This document shows positions 11,482-17,947 of a stretch of 22,572 nt of DNA, one piece after another (position 1 is the stretch's first letter; the number at the start of each line of letters is the position of its first letter). The DNA is from CAYVQE01 sp964633205 (GTDB taxonomy: Bacteria; Myxococcota; B64-G9), in contig CAZWFN010000106.1 in assembly GCA_964633205.1 (NCBI GenBank), positions 1 through 22,572 of the forward strand, in the 5' to 3' direction. The notes beneath the pieces were generated by a model. It did not search any database. It saw only the letters and a program-made list of their open reading frames with translations, and was not told the origin of the DNA. The position numbers and the translations under genes were made by a program.

Positions 11482-12372
11482 ATGAGCGACGATATTCGAT
11501 TCGAGGTCCGGCCGCTGCGCCGCTACGACGGGGCGCAGTACCCTTCGGCCTGGCGGGCCGTGGAGCCCCGGGGTGTCCCGGCCCGGGCCGAGCCGGCGGA
11601 TGAGCGGGTCAGCCCGCCGCTGCCGACGCTGCTGCTGCTGGGTCTGCTGATGCTGGGCCTGGCGCTGGGCACCATCGGCTGCTTCGCCGACTACCGCACC
11701 CAGCCTTGTCCCGGCGACCTGCCGCGGGATGACAACGGCAACTGCCCGCCGGGGCCGGACCCGGACTGCGATCCCGGTGCGCTGGCCTGCTCCGACGGGG
11801 TGTTGCTGGTCTGCGATGCGGACGGGCGGGGCTGGAGCGGGCAGGACTGTGAGGCCTATTGCGACGAGCTGTACGGGCCCGACGCCTGGGCCAGCGGCTG
11901 CGATGCCGCGGCCGAGGACCCCTGCGGCTGCGAGTACGACATCATCGACGGCGACGTGGCCCGCTGCACGCCGGGCGAGTTCGACTGCATCGACGACCAG
12001 CGCGTCAACCTGTGCGGCGAGGATTACAACTGGCAGCAGCGCGACTGCGACGCCTACTGCCGCGAGACCCACGGCCAAGAGTACGTCTCCTATGGCTGCG
12101 ACGACGGCGCCGAGCAGCCCTGCCGCTGCGACTACGACCAGCTCGACGGTGTATGGGCCGGCTGCCAGCCGGGCGACATCTACTGCCAGGACGACGAGAC
12201 GCTGATGGTCTGCGCTGAAGACGGACAATCCTACGACCAGGTCGACTGCGCCGCGCACTGTGAGCAGGAGTACGGCGAGGACCACGTCTCGGCCGGCTGC
12301 GACGCGTCCGAGGCCGACAACCCCTGCGGCTGCGAGTACGGCATCGTCGACGGCGAGCCGGTCGACCCCTGA
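11482..12372 (+). CDS. Membrane-tethered protein with three 8-cysteine repeats
   Basis: GGGGAG lies seven bases before the ATG. The 296-aa product has a 45-residue cytoplasmic N-tail containing RPLRRYDGAQYPSAW, a hydrophobic segment (about 48-66) ending TIGCFAD that could act as an anchor or late lipobox, and a Cys-rich exported part. That part holds three repeats of about 65 residues (about 96-159, 162-226, 228-290). Each has eight cysteines with nearly fixed spacing: CxPGxxxC, then C after 8-9, C after 11-12, AYC/AHC after 4, GCD after 13, PCxC, and a closing YxxxDG. I do not recognise a named family. The repeats are acidic and probably disulfide-bonded or otherwise crosslinked. Their position right after the radical SAM/SPASM gene suggests, but does not prove, that they are modified by it. 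Confidence 0.82.
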   Translation: MSDDIRFEVRPLRRYDGAQYPSAWRAVEPRGVPARAEPADERVSPPLPTLLLLGLLMLGLALGTIGCFADYRTQPCPGDLPRDDNGNCPPGPDPDCDPGALACSDGVLLVCDADGRGWSGQDCEAYCDELYGPDAWASGCDAAAEDPCGCEYDIIDGDVARCTPGEFDCIDDQRVNLCGEDYNWQQRDCDAYCRETHGQEYVSYGCDDGAEQPCRCDYDQLDGVWAGCQPGDIYCQDDETLMVCAEDGQSYDQVDCAAHCEQEYGEDHVSAGCDASEADNPCGCEYGIVDGEPVDP

Positions 12373-12422
12373 TCGCCGCTGGTCCTCTACTCCGGGGCCC
12401 TGTCGGCCTCAATCCCCCTTCG

Positions 12423-14135
12423 CTACGGCGCCGGGCAGTGCTGGCCGTCGGCCAGACCGCAGGCGCGGCCGCTGATGCAGCCGGTGTGATCCTGATCGTC
12501 GATCGGGGCGCATTCGAGCGGCGGGCAGGTGTCGCCGGCGCCACAGGGCTCCATCGTGACGGTGCACAGGTGGCAGTCCTGGTCGGACTGGCAGGGCACC
12601 ATGATGCCCGACATGGCCAGCGCCGAGCAGTGGCCGTCTGCGCCGCAGTTATCGTTGAAGCAGGAGTTCTCGGGGCAGGGGTTGTCCTGTTCGTGGCAGG
12701 GGCAGTAGCCCTGGCTCGCGTTGTCGTCCCGGATGCAGGGCAGCCCGGCCGGGCAGTCGGCGTCGCTTTGGCAGATGTCGCTCTGCTTGATGGTGATCAC
12801 CGAGGTGCATTCGAAGCCGTTCGGGCAGCGGCCGTCCGCGGAGCAGTCCGGGGCGCAGTAGGTGTCGTGGGCCTGGCCGAAGGGGTCGTCGTAGGGATAG
12901 ATCAGGCAGAAGTTCTCGATCGGCCCGCAGCTGTAGGGATCGGTGTTCTGGCAGGGGTCGCAGTAGGGCGCGTCCGCCGTGTAGGCGTCCTCGCACGAGC
13001 CGCCGGCGCATAGCTGCATGAAGTCGCAGTCGAGCTCGGATTGACACTCGGCTTCGATGCAGATGCCGAAGCTGCAGATCTCGCCCCAGCAGCAGTCCTG
13101 CTCGCTTTGGCACACCGGCGGCGGTAGGACGCAGGTTCCCTCTTCACACACGCAGGTGGCGCCGCTGCAGTCCTGGTTGCTCTGACACAGCGGGCCGTCG
13201 CACTGGCCATCGACGCAGCTCTGGCCATCGGGGCAGTCGCGGTCCGACTCGCAGCCGGGCACGCAGGCGCCGTCGCTGCACAGGTGGCCCAGCGGACAGT
13301 CGTCTTTGGCCAAACACTCGACGCAGCGGCCGCTGTCGAGGTCGCAGAGACCGTCGGCGCAGTCGCTGTCGTCCTGGCAGCTGTCGCTGCAGACGTGATC
13401 CAGACAATGGGCGCCACCGGTGCAGTCGCCGTCGTCGTTGCACTCGACGCAGCGGCCGCTGGCCCGGTCGCAGACCTGGGGGCTGCAGTGGGCGTCCTGG
13501 CTGCAGAAGAACACGCAGTCGTGGTCCTGGCAGATGTGGCCGTCCGGACAGTCGGCGTCGGCCTGGCAGGCGACACAGCTGCCGTAGGGCCCTTCATCGG
13601 GCAGGCAGATTCGGTCCTGGGGGCAGTCGCGGGCCGAGCGACAGCCGCTGTGGCAGGCGCCGTCGACGCAGATCTGGCCCGGATCGCACTCGTCGTCGGC
13701 CTGGCACTCGGCCGGGACCGTGCAGCGGCCGTCGTCGCAGACCGCGCCGGCGTCGCAGTGGGCATCATCGAGGCACTCCACGCACTCGGCGCCGTCCGGC
13801 CGGCAGAAGGGGGTCGGGTCGCTGCAGTCGCCGTCGCTGGAGCAACCGGCGCGGCAGGTGTAGGCCACGCAGCGCTCGCCGCTCGGGCAGTCGGCGTCGG
13901 CCAGGCACTCGACGCACTCGCCGGTGGCGGTGCGGCAGGTGCTGAGCGGGGGGCTGCAGTCGGCGTCGTCGACGCAGGCGTTCTGGTCCACGCACAGGCC
14001 GTCGACGCAGAGCTGGCCCGGACCGCAATCCGCGGCGCCGGCGCAGTCGGGCACGTCGCGCTCGGCCGTACAGCCCGCCGCGGTCAGCAGCGCGGCCAGC
14101 AGCAGGCCAGCGCAGTGTGCGAATGAGCATTTCAT
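12423..14135 (-). CDS. Large Cys-rich lipoprotein with many DxDCxxGxxC-type repeats
   Basis: GGAGG lies eight bases before the ATG at 14135. The 570-aa protein starts with a lipoprotein signal (MKCSFAHCAGLLLAALLTAAGC, lipid cysteine C22; shown as one signal of 22 residues). The rest is an array of roughly 13-15 short units, each like DADCPxGxxCxxGxCxxxC, interspersed with GRCVEC linkers. This pattern is common in predicted exported proteins of Myxococcota and relatives and resembles small disulfide-bonded EGF/Dickkopf-like modules. The last third is less regular and contains longer Tyr-rich loops. No catalytic motif is visible; adhesion or surface scaffolding is an inference. The gene converges with the three-repeat Cys-rich protein gene, 50 bp apart. 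Confidence 0.85.
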   Translation of the reverse strand: MKCSFAHCAGLLLAALLTAAGCTAERDVPDCAGAADCGPGQLCVDGLCVDQNACVDDADCSPPLSTCRTATGECVECLADADCPSGERCVAYTCRAGCSSDGDCSDPTPFCRPDGAECVECLDDAHCDAGAVCDDGRCTVPAECQADDECDPGQICVDGACHSGCRSARDCPQDRICLPDEGPYGSCVACQADADCPDGHICQDHDCVFFCSQDAHCSPQVCDRASGRCVECNDDGDCTGGAHCLDHVCSDSCQDDSDCADGLCDLDSGRCVECLAKDDCPLGHLCSDGACVPGCESDRDCPDGQSCVDGQCDGPLCQSNQDCSGATCVCEEGTCVLPPPVCQSEQDCCWGEICSFGICIEAECQSELDCDFMQLCAGGSCEDAYTADAPYCDPCQNTDPYSCGPIENFCLIYPYDDPFGQAHDTYCAPDCSADGRCPNGFECTSVITIKQSDICQSDADCPAGLPCIRDDNASQGYCPCHEQDNPCPENSCFNDNCGADGHCSALAMSGIMVPCQSDQDCHLCTVTMEPCGAGDTCPPLECAPIDDQDHTGCISGRACGLADGQHCPAP

Positions 14136-14192
14136 GGGCCACCTCCACGCATTCCCGTCCGCTGGGGGAGCGAACCTCGCGCCTCTTGAGTC

Positions 14193-14480
14193 ATGCTCGA
14201 CGATCAGTCTCGGACATGTGGAAAAAAGGATCAATGGCCGTTATCTTACACGTCGTTCGAACGCCGCTGGGCGCGGCGGTTCGACGCCGACTGGGTGTAT
14301 ATCTCGACCCCCTTGCTGGTGCCCGGCGCCGCCTGTCTGGCGCCGGCGGTGGTCTACATCCGCAAGGGATGGTTGCTCCCCCGATCGGCGCCGGGCGACG
14401 ACCACTGGTCCCCTTCACGTGTAGCCGAGCCGCTCGGGCCGCGAGCGCTGCGGCGCCGGTGCTGGTTGAACTGGCGGTGA
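14193..14480 (+). pseudogene. Possible small membrane-protein remnant
   Basis: This plus-strand frame gives 95 residues with a plausible middle section: FERRWARRFDADWVYIST, a hydrophobic PLLVPGAACLAPAVVYI segment, then RKGWLLPRS and a basic tail. The middle reads like genuine membrane protein, but there is no ribosome-binding site and the ends look random. It fills most of the 388-bp gap between two minus-strand genes and may be a decayed gene end. The AT-rich piece at 14215-14245 probably carries the promoter of the Cys-rich lipoprotein gene. Confidence 0.3.
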
Positions 14481-14523
14481 GCGGCTGTGGTGGGGCGCGG
14501 GCGGAGTCGGGCGCTGGTGCGGC

Positions 14524-14952
14524 TCAGCCGTCGTCGTCGCCGACGTCCGGATCCTCCAGCTCGTCCTCGGCCGCTTCGGCGCTGGCCGCCTTCGGCAGCG
14601 CGGCTTCCTTGTAGGCCTGGACCCGCAGCCAGGTGCGGCGGGCCTTGCCCTTGCCCCGCACCCGCAGGCGACCGGTGACCTCGACCTGCTTGCCGGCCAG
14701 CGCCTTGGCCAGCTTGGTGCCCTTGCGGTCGAGCACCACGAAGTACACCTTGCCGCCGGCGTCCTTCAGCCGCGCTCCGACCAATCGGCCCTTCTTGTTG
14801 GTCACCTTGGTCAGCTCGCCGCTCACCTGGGTGACGGCCGGACCCTTGCGGGTCTTCTTGCCCTTGGGCCCTGCGGCCGCGGTAGCCAGGCCGGCCAATA
14901 GGCTGGCTGCGGCCAGCGCCAGCAGCAGCCGGTTTCGGATCGGGCTTCTCAT
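14524..14952 (-). CDS. Small exported protein with OB-fold-like domain
   Basis: The 142-aa product has a signal peptide with RNR at its start and a hydrophobic stretch to about ATAAA (residue 27). The mature part is basic (GPKGKKTRKGP), then a beta-rich section of the form VSGELTKVTNKKG ... GKQVEVTGRLRVRGKG that resembles small bacterial OB-fold domains, and ends in an acidic tail DELEDPDVGDDDG. No cysteines are present, unlike its neighbours. GGAGG precedes the ATG by about eight bases. A sigma-54-like sequence with a variant -12 element lies about 50 bp upstream. Function unknown; probably periplasmic. Confidence 0.75.
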   Translation of the reverse strand: MRSPIRNRLLLALAAASLLAGLATAAAGPKGKKTRKGPAVTQVSGELTKVTNKKGRLVGARLKDAGGKVYFVVLDRKGTKLAKALAGKQVEVTGRLRVRGKGKARRTWLRVQAYKEAALPKAASAEAAEDELEDPDVGDDDG

Positions 14953-15000
14953 GGGTCGGTCCTCCTCATGGGGGTGGATGGGCGATCACCCGGAGCAAAT

Positions 15001-15015
15001 TCAAGGTCCATGCCA
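15001..15015 (-). promoter_or_regulatory. Sigma-54-like element with TTGA at -12
   Basis: On the minus strand, TGGCATG-GACC-TTGA has a good -24 element and correct spacing, but the conserved -12 GC is GA. A start near 14989 would leave a leader of about 37 bases including the ribosome-binding site of the 14952 gene, which fits. It is weaker evidence than the two canonical sites. Confidence 0.35.
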
Positions 15016-15170
15016 GACCGCCGGCGCCGGCGGCCCGGAGGCGTTCGGCCAGCCGCTGCGGGGCGTTGGGCCGGGAAGGCAAAGGGCGGCGGTGGCTTCA
15101 AAGCCTTTTCGGAAGCCGGCTTCGGATCCGGATCGGGGGTGGGGCTTCCGGTTTGCAGCGGCCGGGAGCC

Positions 15171-16613
15171 TCAGCGCTTGCGACCGGCCCGGAAGTCCTC
15201 CTTGCGCAGCCGGTAGCGCTGCATCTTGTCGAACAGGGCCCGCGGGGTGATGCCGGCGCGGCGGGCGGTCTCGTCGATGCGGCCGCCGGTGGCCTCGAGC
15301 TGGGCGATCAGGTACATCCGCTCCAGCCGCTCGATCAGGGCCTCGCGCACCGCCTTGAGCGGCTGTTCGTGCCAGGCGGGCGGCAGCGCCAGCGCGGCCG
15401 GTGCCCCGCCGGGCTCCGGCGGGCCGCAGGCGACCGCGCCGGCGCCCGCCAGCACGGCCTGCGGCAGGTCGGCCGAGGCGATTCGCGGCCCGTCGCACAG
15501 CAGGGTGGCCCGCTCGATGGCGTTGATCAGCTCGCGCACGTTGCCCGGCCAGTCGTGGCGCTGCAGGGCCTCGAGGGCCGCCGGCTCGATGGACTGCACG
15601 TCGCGGCCCAGCTCGGCGGCGAAGTGGTTGATGTAGGACTGGACCAGCTCCGGGATGTCCTCGCGGCGCTGGCGCAACGGCGGCACCTCGAGGCTGACCA
15701 CGCCCAGCCGGTAGAGCAGGTCGGAGCGGAACCGGCCGGCGCGCACCTGCTGCTCCAGCTCCTGGCTGGTGGCGGCCATGACCCGCACGTCGACCTTGAG
15801 CGGCCACTCGGCACCCACCCGCTGCACCTCGCGCTCCTGCAGCACCCGCAACAGGCGTACCTGCAGGTGGACGGGCATCTCGGCGATTTCGTCCAGGAAG
15901 ATGGTGCCCTGATGGGCCAGCTCGAAGCAGCCGCGCCGGGTGCGGCTGGCGCCGGTGAAGGCGCCTTGCTCGTGGCCGAACAGCTCGCTCTCCAGCAGGC
16001 TCTCGGGCAGGGCGCCGCAGTTGACGGCCACGAAGGCGCCCTCGCGTCCGCTGGCCCGGTGGATGGCCCGGGCCAGCCGCTCCTTGCCCACGCCGGTCTC
16101 GCCCAGGATCAGCAGCGAGGTGCCGCCGCCCACCACCCGCTGGACCAGACCCATGAACTCGGCCATGACCGGGCTGGCCGAGACGAAATCCTCCAGCCGC
16201 GGCTCCTGGATAGCGCGGCCTTGCTGCAGCGTGGCCCGGCACAGCTCGAGGTGCTTGTCGAGCAGGCTCTTGATCATACCGGCCAGCTCGGCGGCTGACA
16301 GACCGCTGTAGAGCACCGCGTCGCAGCCGGCCTCCAGCAAGCGGTTGCGCGCTTCTTGGTCACGGTCGTCGGTCAGCACCACCAGCGCGGCGGCGCCCGG
16401 CTGGGCCCGGTGGCGGCTGATGGCCGCGGCGGCCGGCTCGGGCAGCAGCGCCTGGTCCAGGGCCACCAGGTCAAAGGGTTCGCGGCCGATGCGCTCCCAG
16501 ACGCTGTCGCGCTTGCCGGGTGAGGCGACGATCAGATCGGCCGCACCGAGGAAGCGCTTGACCTGGCGGCTGGCGTTCTGGCTCGTCAGGGCGAGCAGAA
16601 CCCGGGCAATCAT
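15171..16613 (-). CDS. Sigma-54-dependent transcriptional activator with degenerate receiver domain
   Basis: This 480-aa NtrC-type enhancer-binding protein would open sigma-54 promoters by ATP hydrolysis. Residues 1-115 have the layout of a response-regulator receiver: D53 sits at the phosphoacceptor position (LVALDQ), but the N-terminal acidic pair is replaced by ALTSQN and the conserved lysine before the last helix is missing (VLYSGLS). The AAA+ domain is complete: Walker A GETGVGKE (171-178), GAFTGA loop (217-222), Walker B TIFLDEI (237-243), RFRSDLLYRL near 294-303 and WPGNVREL (355-362). A Fis-type helix-turn-helix occupies about 441-470. No histidine kinase gene is adjacent. Two canonical sigma-54 promoters in the window are natural candidate targets. 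The ATG at 16613 lacks a strong ribosome-binding site. Confidence 0.93.
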   Translation of the reverse strand: MIARVLLALTSQNASRQVKRFLGAADLIVASPGKRDSVWERIGREPFDLVALDQALLPEPAAAAISRHRAQPGAAALVVLTDDRDQEARNRLLEAGCDAVLYSGLSAAELAGMIKSLLDKHLELCRATLQQGRAIQEPRLEDFVSASPVMAEFMGLVQRVVGGGTSLLILGETGVGKERLARAIHRASGREGAFVAVNCGALPESLLESELFGHEQGAFTGASRTRRGCFELAHQGTIFLDEIAEMPVHLQVRLLRVLQEREVQRVGAEWPLKVDVRVMAATSQELEQQVRAGRFRSDLLYRLGVVSLEVPPLRQRREDIPELVQSYINHFAAELGRDVQSIEPAALEALQRHDWPGNVRELINAIERATLLCDGPRIASADLPQAVLAGAGAVACGPPEPGGAPAALALPPAWHEQPLKAVREALIERLERMYLIAQLEATGGRIDETARRAGITPRALFDKMQRYRLRKEDFRAGRKR

Positions 16614-16765
16614 GGGCAGTTCCCCGTGGAAGATGAATTCCGATCCGATGTCATGCTTCCCATTTTGGTGGAAGTCAACAACCGATCATCCTTTTTCCGA
16701 TCACCTCGGTTGCCGCGCCACCGCCGACCGAGCCGTGGCAGCGAGCTGCCAGCGACCCGCGGGTT

Positions 16766-16781
16766 TGGCATGGGTCTTGAT
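16766..16781 (+). promoter_or_regulatory. Sigma-54-like element with TTGA at -12
   Basis: TGGCATG-GGTC-TTGAT has the -24 element and spacing of a sigma-54 promoter, with GA in place of GC at -12, the same deviation as the site at 15001-15015. A start near 16792 would give a leader of about 43 bases to the SD-preceded ORF at 16835. It lies in the upstream region of the divergent activator gene. Confidence 0.35.
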
Positions 16782-16834
16782 GTATTCGCACCGAGACCCA
16801 TCCGGCTGCCCGGCCGGAGCAGCGGGAGGCGGGT

Positions 16835-17026
16835 ATGGCGCGAAAACCCAGATCCCGGAAAGGCCTTCGGCGGCCGACCAGCGAGAAGCGGCCCCGGACC
16901 ACCAGCGAACAAGGCCCGCCCGAGCCCGAGGAGCAGCCCGATGAGCAGTCGGAAGACGAGACCGACTGTCCGCACCACCCGGACCCCCCGCTCGAGCGGC
17001 CGCGCGATACGACCATGAAGTGGTAG
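16835..17026 (+). CDS. Small hypothetical protein, 63 aa, basic then acidic
   Basis: GGGAGG at 16824-16829 is five bases before the ATG, the main support for a real gene. The first 25 residues are strongly basic (MARKPRSRKGLRRP...), the middle is acidic and rich in Glu, Pro and Gln, and the end is Pro/His-rich before MKW. It is predicted to be disordered, with one cysteine and no membrane segment. It lies between the sigma-54 activator gene (divergent) and the Mo-hydroxylase operon. I recognise no family and its function is unknown. It could be spurious, since GC-rich intergenic DNA often gives open frames. Confidence 0.4.
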   Translation: MARKPRSRKGLRRPTSEKRPRTTSEQGPPEPEEQPDEQSEDETDCPHHPDPPLERPRDTTMKW

Positions 17027-17220
17027 CTCCGCCGTGCTGCGGCACTCCGGCGCCCGGCGCACTGGCGGCCGGCAGAGGGCGGGGATGGACTCCGGTGCAG
17101 CGAACGTGGTTCGCTCGGGGCTGGGCTGGGGTTTCGAAACGAGCGGTCGATTCCGAGGGGTTCGGGGCGGTCGGGGTGCGGGCTGGGTGGATTTCGTTGG
17201 CGTTTCGATCGGCGTTGGGG

Positions 17221-17236
17221 CGGCACGGGGATTGCT
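17221..17236 (+). promoter_or_regulatory. Sigma-54 (-24/-12) promoter of the Mo-hydroxylase operon
   Basis: CGGCACG-GGGA-TTGCT has GG and GC ten bases apart, as in sigma-54 promoters, with one deviation (C for T before GG). It shares GGCACG-NN-GATTGCTT with the radical SAM promoter. The start would be near 17247, giving a leader of about 65 bases to the ATG at 17313. Confidence 0.72.
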
Positions 17237-17262
17237 TCGGGGATTGCTTCGGGGGATTGCTT
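17227..17262 (+). repeat. Three tandem 12-bp repeats at the -12 element
   Basis: GGGGATTGCTTC occurs at 17227-17238 and 17239-17250, followed by GGGGGATTGCTT at 17251-17262. The first copy supplies the -12 box of the sigma-54 promoter; the other two have no -24 partner at the right distance. Confidence 0.75.
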
Positions 17263-17312
17263 GGGTGGGACCTTATCGCCAGACAAGCGAGTCGGGCAGC
17301 GCGGGAGGTGAC

Positions 17313-17945
17313 ATGGCCCGGAAAGAGGACAAGGACGAGGGCCGGGGGGTGTCGCGGCGGGGCTTCTTCCGCTCCATGGGCGCCTCGGCGCTGGTGGCCA
17401 CCGGCGCCTGCAGCATCGCCGGCCAGCAGACCCGGCCGGCGCCGGCGGCCGAGCCGGAGCAGGGCGCCGGGCCGCGGCGGGTGGAGCTGAGCATCAACGG
17501 CCGCCGCCACCGGCTGCTGGTGGAGCCGCGCTGGTCGCTGCTGTTCGTGCTGCGCGAGCGGCTGGGCCTGACCGCGGCCAAGGAGGGCTGCGGCCGCGGC
17601 GAGTGCGGCGCCTGCAGCGTGCTGATCGACGGCCTGCCGCGCTACGCCTGTTTGACCCTGGCGCTGGAGGCCGAGGGCCACCAGGTGACCACCCTGGAGG
17701 GCCTGATGGACGGCGAGCGGCTGGGCCCGGTGCAGCAGGCCTTTTTGGAGCACGACGCCTTCCAGTGCGGCTACTGCACCTGCGGCCAGATCGTGGCCGT
17801 CGAGGGGCTGCTGCGGCGGGTGCCCGAGCCCGATTTGGACACCATCCGCATCGCCACCAGCGGCAACCTGTGCCGCTGCGGGGCCTATCCGCACATCGCG
17901 GCCGCGGCCGAGCGCGCGGCCGCGCTGAAGAAGAAGGGGGGCTGA
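17313..17945 (+). CDS. Tat-exported 2Fe-2S subunit of a molybdenum hydroxylase (PaoA-like)
   Basis: The 210-aa protein begins with a twin-arginine signal, SRRGFF at residues 14-19 followed by MGASALVATGACS, so it is exported folded to the periplasm. The plant-type 2Fe-2S cluster ligands are C93, C98, C101 and C113 (CGRGECGAC...C). The second cluster ligands are C152, C155, C187 and C189 in CGYCTCGQI and CRCGAYPH; C157 replaces the usual proline of CGxCTPG. It passes electrons from the Mo cofactor towards FAD in xanthine dehydrogenase-family enzymes. GGGAGG precedes the ATG by five to six bases, and a sigma-54 promoter lies 77 bp upstream. It is the first gene of a tight three-gene operon. Confidence 0.93.
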   Translation: MARKEDKDEGRGVSRRGFFRSMGASALVATGACSIAGQQTRPAPAAEPEQGAGPRRVELSINGRRHRLLVEPRWSLLFVLRERLGLTAAKEGCGRGECGACSVLIDGLPRYACLTLALEAEGHQVTTLEGLMDGERLGPVQQAFLEHDAFQCGYCTCGQIVAVEGLLRRVPEPDLDTIRIATSGNLCRCGAYPHIAAAAERAAALKKKGG

Positions 17946-17947
17946 GC

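Noticed and set aside
13284..14126. Plus-strand frame of 280 codons opposite the Cys-rich lipoprotein
   Set aside because: Ala/Val-rich translation is the mirror of repeated cysteine-motif codons; no start signal.
15105..15150. GAAGCCGGCTTC palindrome downstream of the sigma-54 activator gene as a terminator
   Set aside because: Short palindrome in GC-rich DNA without a T-tract; not enough to call termination.
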